This document shows, in pieces, positions 29,026-36,223 of a stretch of DNA of 64,000 nt. Within the stretch, counting starts at the first letter, position 1. Each line of letters starts with the position of its first letter. Both the position numbers and the translations under genes were made by a program. The stretch comes from Vibrio artabrorum (lineage in GTDB: Bacteria; Pseudomonadota; Gammaproteobacteria; Enterobacterales; Vibrionaceae): contig NZ_AP025459.1 of the NCBI RefSeq assembly GCF_024347295.1, forward strand, positions 1,054,001 through 1,118,000, in the 5' to 3' direction. Under the pieces are notes generated by a model. The model was not told the origin of the DNA and did no database searches. It was given only the letters and a program-made list of their open reading frames with translations.

Positions 29026-29072
29026 ACACTATATAGAGCGAATTCTCGTTTAACTAACACTAGATATTGTGG
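29026..29072 (-). promoter_or_regulatory. Tandem NrdR boxes upstream of nrdD
   Basis: Two 16-mers match the consensus acaCwAtATaTwGtgt: 29026-29041 (acactatatagagcga, 13 of 16) and 29057-29072 (acactagatattgtgg, 14 of 16). They start 31 bases apart, the three-helical-turn spacing known for NrdR targets. The nearer box starts 42 bases from the nrdD ATG. NrdR is a dATP/ATP-controlled repressor of ribonucleotide reductase genes. Confidence 0.85.
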
Positions 29073-29103
29073 CGTATTTAACGAGAACCACCTAATTTGA
29101 GTA

Positions 29104-29117
29104 TTGATTTAGATCAA
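29104..29117 (-). promoter_or_regulatory. FNR binding site upstream of nrdD
   Basis: ttgatttagatcaa is an exact match to TTGAT-N4-ATCAA. It lies 120 bases upstream of the nrdD ATG and 168 bases before the divergent nuclease gene. If it activates at -41.5, an nrdD transcript would start near 29069, inside the second NrdR box, so repressor and activator sites would interlock. Assignment to nrdD is by biology, since the enzyme is needed without oxygen. Confidence 0.85.
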
Positions 29118-29284
29118 TAAAATACTCACGTAGACCAAGATCAATTCAATATTATTACGTCAGTTCTCAAGTCTAAAAGAAACAATGTAACAACAAAAAA
29201 ACAGCGAAAATGAGTTGAATTTTTGGTAAGTGTTGTAGGATAAAGGCTCAACTATATTAACCCGCCAAATTAAGGGCATTTAAC

Positions 29285-30163
29285 ATGAATCGATGGCAAA
29301 AGTGGATAATGTTTGCTTGCTTACTCAGTAGCCATGCATTTGCCGAACCTTTGACCATTTTCAGTTGGAATATTGAATGGTTGTCAGACAGCACTGCTGT
29401 GAATAAGTTTTCTGAGCAACGGGACCAAGCGGATTACGATAAACTCGAACAGTATTTTCAATCCTTGAATGCCGATGTGGTTGCCTTTCAAGAAGTCGGT
29501 GACGTAAACACCATTCAGCGCATCGCTGGCGATCAATATGAAATCTTGATGTCTGATCGCTCATTACCCAAAAACAGGAGTCGACAATTTAAAGAAGTGA
29601 ATCAATACACAGGGTTCGCGGTTCGTAAAGGAATCACACTCACCGACTACGCCGACTTTCCTTTGGAATCGAGTGCCAGCAGTAAGCTTAGGTTTGCCAG
29701 TTACATGGTCGTAGAAACGGCAACCAAGCCGATTCACATGTTGTCTGTGCATTTAAAATCAGGTTGCAGCGGCGCTTACAAGTCAAATAGCAATTGTTCA
29801 AGGCTCAAAGCGCAAGCACAGCAACTTAATCAGTGGATACAGCAAAGAGAACGCAACGGTCAGGATTACGCGATACTCGGCGATTTCAACCATAACCTTT
29901 CGTACTCAAGAGATTGGATGTGGAAAGACTTAACTAAAAATACCGACGCTCAGTTAGCAACAAGGAAAACCCGCGCAGATTGTAAGGTACGTTCAAACCG
30001 CAATAACCACCGAACGCATCAGTTTCGCTCGGTGATTGATCATATTGTCGTCAGTAAGTCACTAAACGCAACTCCGGCAAAACAAGAGATATTTGAAACG
30101 CAAGACGTGCTGAATTATAAACTCGGTGATCACTGCCCAGTTTCCACGACTATCCAACAGTAG
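29285..30163 (+). CDS. Secreted endonuclease/exonuclease/phosphatase-family enzyme
   Basis: 292 residues. Signal peptide (cleavage near HAFA-E, residue 20), then an EEP domain: FSWNIEWL (Asn29, Glu31), VVAFQEVG (Glu70), SVHLKSGC, ILGDFNHN and the final SVIDHIVVSK...GDHCPV, which supply the metal-binding and catalytic Asp/His. Probably a metal-dependent nuclease in the periplasm or outside the cell, but the fold also serves phosphodiesterases. Divergent from nrdD. Confidence 0.88.
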   Translation: MNRWQKWIMFACLLSSHAFAEPLTIFSWNIEWLSDSTAVNKFSEQRDQADYDKLEQYFQSLNADVVAFQEVGDVNTIQRIAGDQYEILMSDRSLPKNRSRQFKEVNQYTGFAVRKGITLTDYADFPLESSASSKLRFASYMVVETATKPIHMLSVHLKSGCSGAYKSNSNCSRLKAQAQQLNQWIQQRERNGQDYAILGDFNHNLSYSRDWMWKDLTKNTDAQLATRKTRADCKVRSNRNNHRTHQFRSVIDHIVVSKSLNATPAKQEIFETQDVLNYKLGDHCPVSTTIQQ

Positions 30164-30189
30164 ATCTTGGTATAAATAACACTAGATAT

Positions 30190-30227
30190 AAAAAAGGCTG
30201 ACTCGCTTTTCGACTTAAAGCGAGTCA
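30190..30227 (-). terminator. Terminator between nuclease and YeeE/YedE genes
   Basis: Arms tgactcgcttt / aaagcgagtca (11 bp) with a 7-nt loop. On the minus strand it is followed by a T-run after gcc, so it fits the end of the YeeE/YedE operon; it can also stop the plus-strand nuclease message from entering that operon. Confidence 0.85.
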
Positions 30228-30280
30228 ACCTCTCTGTTCGAGCAGCTAACAACCCATCATCTGAGCCTATGCAAAAAATA

Positions 30281-30712
30281 CTAGCCGGTTTTATTCGTAC
30301 GACCTGCCAGCCACATACCCATTAGCATACTGATCATAAATACCCACACAATTGAATTGCCACCGCTGAGGCTGGTTACCGCAGGTCCCGGGCAAAAACC
30401 GGCAATACCCCAGCCTAAACCAAAGGCTGTTGAACCTAAGATCAACTTTCTATCGATTAACGGATTATTGCTGCTGTCTAGAGGCTCACCATTAACGGCT
30501 TGAGCGCGCTGTTTAATCACCAGATGGTAAAACGGAGCGAACACCAATAGCGCGCCACCCATAACGAATGCCAAGCTGATGTCCCAATCACCTGTAATAT
30601 CTAAAAAACCAAGCACCTTCTTAGGATCAACCATACCTGAAATGATCATGCCAGACCCAAACAGAATGCCTGAAAGTAAACCGATAACTATAGTAAATGA
30701 CGAGTTTTTCAT
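30281..30712 (-). CDS. YeeE/YedE-type sulfur transporter, second half (DUF6691)
   Basis: 143 residues, about four hydrophobic helices (VIGLLSGILFGSGMIISGM at the start), and the conserved GWGIAGFCPGPAVTSL loop with a cysteine. Paired with the upstream 155-residue half, which it touches at 30712, it reconstructs a full YeeE/YedE (PF04143-like) channel that in E. coli imports thiosulfate. Split pairs are common in proteobacteria. Whether thiosulfate or another sulfur species is carried cannot be read here. Confidence 0.85.
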   Translation of the reverse strand: MKNSSFTIVIGLLSGILFGSGMIISGMVDPKKVLGFLDITGDWDISLAFVMGGALLVFAPFYHLVIKQRAQAVNGEPLDSSNNPLIDRKLILGSTAFGLGWGIAGFCPGPAVTSLSGGNSIVWVFMISMLMGMWLAGRTNKTG

Positions 30713-31179
30713 TATGCCCCCAAGCCAATCAGATTTTTGACAAGCACAGTTGCGATGGCCACACTCATAAAGACACAGGTCGCCACGATTGACCGTTTGG
30801 ATAAACGTGCCATCCCCACAATACCATGGCCACTAGTGCAGCCATTTGCCGTCTTAGTACCAAAGCCGACCAAAAGGCCAGCAATAATAACGAGCGCTAA
30901 ATTCATCTCTTCCAATTGAGGAAGTTGGTATCCTGTTGGAATCAATAACCAACCACTCGCTACCATTCCAACAATAAAAGCAAGTCGCCAATGTTTTTCG
31001 GTTTGGCCAATTCGCGCATCCGGACCTGACTTCAGACCTTTATTTGAATTGAGTGGCAACAGACGGCTAACAATGCCACTGATCCCTGCTACTCGCCCAA
31101 TGCCTAACATAAGAACGATTGCTGACACACCTAACAACATGCCACCAAAAAAAGCATTCCAAGGTATTAAATTAATCAC
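30712..31179 (-). CDS. YeeE/YedE-type sulfur transporter, first half
   Basis: 155 residues, about four to five helices, with the signature GFGTKTANGCTSGHGIVGMARL, whose cysteine is thought to relay the substrate in the YeeE family. Begins an operon with the second half. Two ATTAG-N6-CTAAT operators lie 49-88 bases upstream. No sulfurtransferase or regulator gene is adjacent in the window. Confidence 0.87.
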   Translation of the reverse strand: MINLIPWNAFFGGMLLGVSAIVLMLGIGRVAGISGIVSRLLPLNSNKGLKSGPDARIGQTEKHWRLAFIVGMVASGWLLIPTGYQLPQLEEMNLALVIIAGLLVGFGTKTANGCTSGHGIVGMARLSKRSIVATCVFMSVAIATVLVKNLIGLGA

Positions 31180-31227
31180 AGACCTCTCCCAAAATGACTT
31201 ACCTATAAACTCATCACCTTAACTTAA

Positions 31228-31267
31228 ATTAGAGTTTACTAATAAATGTAAATTAGTCAACACTAAT
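31228..31267 (-). promoter_or_regulatory. Two ATTAG-N6-CTAAT operators before the YeeE/YedE operon
   Basis: attag-agttta-ctaat (31228-31243) and attag-tcaaca-ctaat (31252-31267) are perfect 5-bp inverted repeats with the same 6-base gap, starting 24 bases apart. Such paired palindromes suit a dimeric winged-helix repressor. YeeE/YedE genes are often under ArsR-type sulfur-responsive repressors (BigR/SqrR/YgaV); that link is inference here, as no such gene is nearby. Confidence 0.65.
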
Positions 31268-31356
31268 GTAATGAGATTGCGATGTGTTAGAGACACGTTT
31301 ACTGTATCGAAAATTAGGACGACAACAACGAGGAAAGACAAAATCTAAGCCGATAC

Positions 31357-31387
31357 AAAAAAGCCCTAGGCATTAACCTAAGGGCTT
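31357..31387 (-). terminator. Terminator of the glycosyltransferase gene
   Basis: Arms aagccctagg / cctaagggctt (one bulged base), followed on the minus strand by a run of six Ts. It starts 44 bases after the stop codon at 31431. Confidence 0.85.
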
Positions 31388-31430
31388 ATGATGAGTTTTG
31401 ATTGATACGCTATCATTCGTACCGCAACCG

Positions 31431-32663
31431 TTACTTAGCCTTATTCTTTTCTGCTATCCACTGCGACATGTACTTAGTACTTGCCATGCTGTGGTGCTTG
31501 AGCATCGAACCAAAGAAATTATCGAGTCGATGTGATTCAAGCTCAGAATCTAGGGCAATCAACCGCTTGATCAATCGGTTACCCAGTTGATTCTGCTCAT
31601 AATGCGCTTCAAGAATTGAATGACATTGACTTTGGGTCTTAAGCCACTTCTCTTGATCTTGATAAAGAGCTACCGCTTCTTCCGCAAACGCATCGATATC
31701 GTCTGCAACCGCGCCCGGCCATTGCAACTCACCTTGCGGCAACATGCCTTCACGACCAATCTCACTGGTCACATTTGGAGTTTGCAGCTTCATCGCGTCA
31801 AGTAACTTCCCTTTGATCCCTGCACCAAAACGCAGTGGCGCTAAACATACACGCGCCTGCTCCATCACTTCTTGAGCGTCTTTTGCCCAACCTTTGATAT
31901 GGAAACCGGTTTTAGGGTTGTGTAATGCGGTCGCTTTTGGCGGCGGATACGATCCATAAATATGAAGCTCAGATTCAGGCAACTGTTTGCGGATCTTCGG
32001 CCAAATCTTTTGTAACTGAAGCACCGCATCCCAGTTAGGTGCATGTCTAAAGTTGCCTATCGTCATGAAATGCTGACGTTCTTCAAAGCTTTTCGTGCTC
32101 TCAGGAAGCGTATTAAGATCCACCATGAACGGCAGATGATGAAGCAGTGTGGGATCGATTTTGAACTCAGATTGAAGCAGTTCCATCTCATGACTTGAGA
32201 TGATCAACGAAAGATCACAGCGCAAAATCGCGGCAATTTCACGTTTAGCTAAGTCACTATGCAGATGTGCTTTGGTCAGTTCCGTCTCTTTCTTAACCGC
32301 TTCGTGGCGCGCATTACGCAGAAACTGTAAGTCTTCAGTATCCAATAGTTTGAACGCATTCGGACATACCTTCTCAACACGCCAGCCAAACTGCTCTTCC
32401 ATCATAAAACGGTCAAACATCACGATATCAGGTTGCAGATCATCAATGTAATCATCAAAGCTATCACAATTTAATTGTATAGATTGGCTTGTGATCCCCT
32501 CTTCTGAGAGATCAATCATGTGCTCGGTTTCTTGAGCGGGCGTGGCAAATTCAACGCACCACCCTTGCCTTTTAAATAAGCGTAAAAGAGACATCATGTG
32601 GCTGCCTGCCGCCGATGAATTCGGTTCAGGCCAAACGTAGCCAATGGCTAAAACTTTCTTCAA
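31431..32663 (-). CDS. Glycosyltransferase (GT4-like)
   Basis: 410 residues from a TTG at 32663 with AGGAAA seven bases before it. The open frame runs back to an ATG at 32696, but that ATG lies in the fabH terminator hairpin, so the TTG start (KKVLAIGYVWPEPNSS) is favoured. Rossmann-type N-terminal part; C-terminal GT-B half with FMTIGNFRHAPNWDAVLQ, ELHIYGSYPP, IKGWAKDAQEVMEQARVCLAPLRFGAGIKGKLLDA, the usual acceptor/donor motifs. Probably adds a sugar to a surface polymer or lipid; acceptor unknown. Isolated from other glycan genes. Confidence 0.85.
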   Translation of the reverse strand: MKKVLAIGYVWPEPNSSAAGSHMMSLLRLFKRQGWCVEFATPAQETEHMIDLSEEGITSQSIQLNCDSFDDYIDDLQPDIVMFDRFMMEEQFGWRVEKVCPNAFKLLDTEDLQFLRNARHEAVKKETELTKAHLHSDLAKREIAAILRCDLSLIISSHEMELLQSEFKIDPTLLHHLPFMVDLNTLPESTKSFEERQHFMTIGNFRHAPNWDAVLQLQKIWPKIRKQLPESELHIYGSYPPPKATALHNPKTGFHIKGWAKDAQEVMEQARVCLAPLRFGAGIKGKLLDAMKLQTPNVTSEIGREGMLPQGELQWPGAVADDIDAFAEEAVALYQDQEKWLKTQSQCHSILEAHYEQNQLGNRLIKRLIALDSELESHRLDNFFGSMLKHHSMASTKYMSQWIAEKNKAK

Positions 32664-32682
32664 AACATTTCCTAATACATAA

Positions 32683-32705
32683 CAAAAGGGCTCCAATGAG
32701 CCCTT
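32683..32705 (-). terminator. Terminator of fabH
   Basis: Minus strand: 8-bp perfect stem aagggctc / gagccctt, loop of 4, then a short T-run. It overlaps the most upstream ATG of the glycosyltransferase reading frame, which argues against that ATG as start. Confidence 0.85.
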
Positions 32706-32873
32706 CTAATGTTAACTTTTATCAAGCGTTCTCTCTTTAGATTACAACCACATTAGCCCTTGCTAAAGGTGACAGTGTAACCACTAAAAATATTAAGTGC
32801 TATGTTGAGCAATATACACTCAAACCGCTTAATCGAGACCGGTTTGGTTCATGAGCTGAACAACGTCATCCTG

Positions 32874-33971
32874 CTACTCGTTCTCTGAGTTAGGACGCGT
32901 TTTACAGTGTAAAATCGCGCTTTCTAGAAGCTCTAACGCCGATTTATCAGCTTGCGGAAGCTTAGCATCCGATTGACCTAGTGGTTCAACGCGACTGCCC
33001 CACTTAATATGGCCAGCTCCCCATGTTAAACCTGCTCCAAATGCCGCGACAAGGATATTGGAGTTCGGCTTAACGAAGCCTTGCTCTAATGATTCACACA
33101 GTGCAATTGGCACGGTAGCAGCCGATGTGTTGCCGTAGTTTTGGATGTTAACAAACGCTTTTGAGCGCTCAATACCCGCCATATCACACAGAGTTTGAAT
33201 AATTCGGATATTCGCTTGGTGCGGAATCACCACGTCGATGTTATCGGTAGAGATACCAGTTCGGCTCAACACAGTGTGCGCCGCAGCCCCCATACCTTTT
33301 ACTGCACGCTTAAAGATCTCTTTACCCACGAAATCGAAGTCCCAGTAACCGTTATCAGCCGCAAAACGATCCATGGATGTACCGAATTTTGGTACCGCGA
33401 GAATGTCACGCCCTTCAGCATCGCAGCCGATTTGAGCTTCTTGTAAACCCACTTGTTCTTCAGTACGCGATAAAACCACCGCGCCCGCACCGTCTCCAAA
33501 AAGAACCGCGGTATCACGCTTAGTCCAATCGATGAAGAATGAAAGGCGTTCTGCACCCACAACGATTGCATTACGGTAGTTGCCCGCTTGAATCAGTCGA
33601 GTCGCTGTTTCAACACCGTAGATGAAGCCGGTACACGCCGCGTTGAGGTCAAAAGCGGCTGCACTCTTAATGCCCAAGTTCTGTTGAACCTTAGAGGCGA
33701 TATTTGGGATAAGAGAATCAGGGCTGCACGTTGCAATGATAACGAGGTCGATGTCTTCAGCCGTTAGACCAGCACACGCCATGGCATGTTGCGCGGCAAC
33801 CGTCGCTAACTCAGAGGTATTGACATGACTGATACGACGGTTTTCGATACCGGTTCGAGTTCGAATCCACTCGTCAGATGTCTCAATGAAAGTACTTAGA
33901 TCATCATTGGACAGCACGGCTGGTGGCAGACACTTTCCCCAGCCAGTAATTTCGGCGTAAAATTTTGTCAT
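32874..33971 (-). CDS. fabH2: Beta-ketoacyl-ACP synthase III, second copy type
   Basis: 365 residues. Starts fatty acid synthesis by condensing acetyl-CoA with malonyl-ACP. Seen: catalytic Cys in [10 protein letters not shown] (about residue 113), His in [10 protein letters not shown] and Asn in [11 protein letters not shown]. About 45 residues longer than ordinary FabH because of a Lys/Glu-rich C-terminal tail, as in the Vibrio FabH2 on chromosome II. AGGT lies 5 bases before the second of two tandem ATGs. Divergent from trxC, as in V. cholerae. Could also accept other acyl-CoAs. Confidence 0.92.
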   Translation of the reverse strand: MTKFYAEITGWGKCLPPAVLSNDDLSTFIETSDEWIRTRTGIENRRISHVNTSELATVAAQHAMACAGLTAEDIDLVIIATCSPDSLIPNIASKVQQNLGIKSAAAFDLNAACTGFIYGVETATRLIQAGNYRNAIVVGAERLSFFIDWTKRDTAVLFGDGAGAVVLSRTEEQVGLQEAQIGCDAEGRDILAVPKFGTSMDRFAADNGYWDFDFVGKEIFKRAVKGMGAAAHTVLSRTGISTDNIDVVIPHQANIRIIQTLCDMAGIERSKAFVNIQNYGNTSAATVPIALCESLEQGFVKPNSNILVAAFGAGLTWGAGHIKWGSRVEPLGQSDAKLPQADKSALELLESAILHCKTRPNSENE

Positions 33972-34093
33972 CATTTACCTGTTTATTGTTTGTATTTATT
34001 TAAGTATCGTATTCTTGTTTTAAACAGTATAAGCGCTCCGTGCGTGATTCGTAAATCGCGTTAGCCACAGAGTGGCAATAAAAAGAGAAAGTT

Positions 34094-34330
34094 ATGTCTA
34101 CATTCAACACACGCTGCCCTTCTTGTAATGGCGTAAACCGAGTTCCTTCAGAAAGAGTTTCAGAAAGCCCCACATGTGGTAAATGCAAAACAGCGCTGCT
34201 CGACGGCGCGCCTATCGAAGGAACGTCACTGAATTTCCAATCCATCTTGAACAGTTCACAGCCTGTGGTTGTCGACTTCTGGGCGACATGGTGTAACCCA
34301 TGTTTTGTGGATGCGGTAACTGCGGCTTAA
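34094..34330 (+). pseudogene. trxC: Thioredoxin 2, truncated by the island
   Basis: 78 codons remain of about 140. The N-terminus matches TrxC: zinc motifs RCPSCNG and [12 protein letters not shown], then [14 protein letters not shown] with the redox cysteines at codons 67 and 70 (34292-34294, 34301-34303). After that the frame reads FVDAVTAA and stops, with no resemblance to thioredoxin. The C-terminal half, needed for the fold, is missing, so the product should be inactive. The start and promoter region between it and fabH look intact. The break marks the left end of the accessory region. Confidence 0.9.
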
Positions 34331-34801
34331 ATCTTGTCAATCATAAGTAAGCTCTTTTCTCGAGGTTCGCTCAAATAGAATATAACTTTTTATATGGAAA
34401 TAGAGCGCTATTTATCTAGTTTAATTTTTTAGCTGGTCCCCAGTAAATGTATAAAACGTAAATTTGTTAGTGATAAATATTAATAATAATCACCTTTACA
34501 TATATAGTCTGGATTTATTCTAGAATTTAATTTATTTCCAATACATCATGAATGTGTCGCTGGGTAACTAAAGGCACTACCTGACAATAAAGATTACTAG
34601 ACTAAGGTTGATAACTTTCTCTGCTTGTACGCCACTACCTATTTTTATCCTTGCACATTTCAGGATATAGACGTGTTTCGGAAAGTTGAATGTTAGAGGT
34701 TAATCGATACGTGCAGGTATGAAGAATTTGAAAAGCTCCACCATCGATGGTGGAGCTGTTGTACACAAGGTTGTCGCTTTACTTACTAAAAATCCTCGAT
34801 A
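34331..34801. other. Left island end, gene-free
   Basis: 470 AT-rich bases without a convincing ORF. A short stem (aaatag-agcg-ctattt) lies near 34398. A perfect 24-base palindrome ends it. Terminal repeats or recombinase binding sites are expected here but cannot be recognised without the other end. Confidence 0.6.
34734..34757 (-). terminator. Perfect 24-base palindrome after the kinase-helicase cassette
   Basis: agctccaccatc / gatggtggagct pair without a mismatch and with no unpaired loop sequence; on the minus strand tttt follows. It lies 45 bases after the stop of the 473-residue gene and probably ends that transcript. Confidence 0.7.
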
Positions 34802-36223
34802 TCATAATTTCTCTAACAACCCTAAATTATGCTTGTTATTGAATGAAGATGAGCCACCAATATAATCTTCCGCAATATCAGAAATAGTATTTATCAGTTT
34901 TAAATCCGTTGTTATGAAACCTACCGGAATGCTGACGGGATGTGTTTCTGGCCTTGACACGTGGTAGCATACAACCGCGAAAGTTCCCTCAAGTACAATG
35001 ACCTCTACACTTCCCCCAAGAAAACCCTCAATTATGCCATGGAGGTTATTTGACCCATTCCTAAAATCATTTTTCCAAGCTCCAATCGTCCGCCTATCCG
35101 TCACATCTGACAACGGCAGATAAATGTAAGGGGTGTATATACGTTGAGGATTATTTTCTTGTGTAAGCTGCGCTTGTTCTATTTCATTGAAACAAAGCTC
35201 AAGCTTTTTACTTTTTCCCCAAAAAGCATCAGAAGGTGCAATCCACGTAAATTGCTTTACAGCTTTATCCTTTGATTTCATGAAAGACGCTGGAAGTCCC
35301 TTCAAGATCTTTCGAATATGCTCCCAGTTATTTCCAGCATAAATGGGACCTACAAATGGAATTTCTTTTTTATCATCAAGCAAAGCTTCTGCATAACGAT
35401 GTCCTAATGCTGCAATATCTATTGAGTTGCTATTGAATATATCTTTTGTCCAAGTATCACCAAAAGATTTCATAGCCACACCAATCTCTTGAATGTTCTG
35501 GCCCTTTTGGGATTGATTTAACGCAATAGTTATTGCTTCATGCACTTCAGATGAGTCATTTAAATTATCGAAGTCTTCTCGTTCAATGGCTTTTCCTTCT
35601 TGATCAATTGCAAAGTAAGTCGTTAAACGCATTGGATCTTGTGTTAATTTACTGACGGAATCAATTGTATAAATACTAGGCCGTTCACTTCCTTCGGTAC
35701 GAACTCCTTTTAAGTACTCATTATCCAATAATTGATAGAAATTCCTTTGAAAGTTTGACTTTGCTAACCCTTCTGTTTCGGATAGCTTTTTATTATCAAC
35801 GGACAACTTGATGCCAGTATGCCACCCACCCGAACTGCGTTTACTCCCAATGCAGTTAAAGCCACAAAGTTCAAATGAAAGCGCAGCACCAGTTTCTTGG
35901 ATTGAGTTGGTTTGAGGCGGTTTGCCAATCCCTTTGAAGTACCCTGCTGATTGCTGGGTGAGTTGAACAAGACCTAGCTCATTAAAAACAAGGTCCCCTT
36001 TGTCCATCAAATCACCAATAGCTTCATTAACTTCAAGCTTATTTAAACCTAAATAAGTTGCAATCTGAGATGGTTTCATAGGTGCTAGTTGCACTAACCT
36101 CAGCACAAACTCTCTCATGAACGAAAGTCCCTGCTTAGTCACGTATGAAAAGCGGAAGTTAAAACGCTGAGCAGGTACTATGAAATCTACCTCATGATAA
36201 TTTGATCTAATTTCTTCAGTCAT
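34802..36223 (-). CDS. Winged-helix protein paired with NERD-kinase-helicase
   Basis: 473 residues, no signal peptide or membrane segment. Residues about 30-95 (FMREFVLRLVQLAPMKPSQIATYLGLNKLEVNEAIGDL region) look like a winged-helix domain. The rest is a mixed fold I do not recognise; it contains FELCGFNCIGSKRSSGGWHTG, a conserved-looking block, and a C-terminal stretch of hydrophobic strands (VEVIVLEGTFAVVCYHV). No phospholipase-D HKD motif or other nuclease motif is visible. Its ATG overlaps the stop of the 1652-residue gene by one base (TAATG), so both proteins are made together. Probably its partner or effector; function inferred from coupling only. Confidence 0.8.
   Translation of the reverse strand: MTEEIRSNYHEVDFIVPAQRFNFRFSYVTKQGLSFMREFVLRLVQLAPMKPSQIATYLGLNKLEVNEAIGDLMDKGDLVFNELGLVQLTQQSAGYFKGIGKPPQTNSIQETGAALSFELCGFNCIGSKRSSGGWHTGIKLSVDNKKLSETEGLAKSNFQRNFYQLLDNEYLKGVRTEGSERPSIYTIDSVSKLTQDPMRLTTYFAIDQEGKAIEREDFDNLNDSSEVHEAITIALNQSQKGQNIQEIGVAMKSFGDTWTKDIFNSNSIDIAALGHRYAEALLDDKKEIPFVGPIYAGNNWEHIRKILKGLPASFMKSKDKAVKQFTWIAPSDAFWGKSKKLELCFNEIEQAQLTQENNPQRIYTPYIYLPLSDVTDRRTIGAWKNDFRNGSNNLHGIIEGFLGGSVEVIVLEGTFAVVCYHVSRPETHPVSIPVGFITTDLKLINTISDIAEDYIGGSSSFNNKHNLGLLEKL

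Noticed and set aside
34331..34733. tRNA or attachment-site gene at the island's left end
   Set aside because: No cloverleaf can be formed and the target is clearly the trxC reading frame.
34802..36223. Calling the 473-residue protein a PLD nuclease (MkoB)
   Set aside because: No HxKxxxxD motif is present; the closest string, WHTGIKLSVD, has the wrong spacing.
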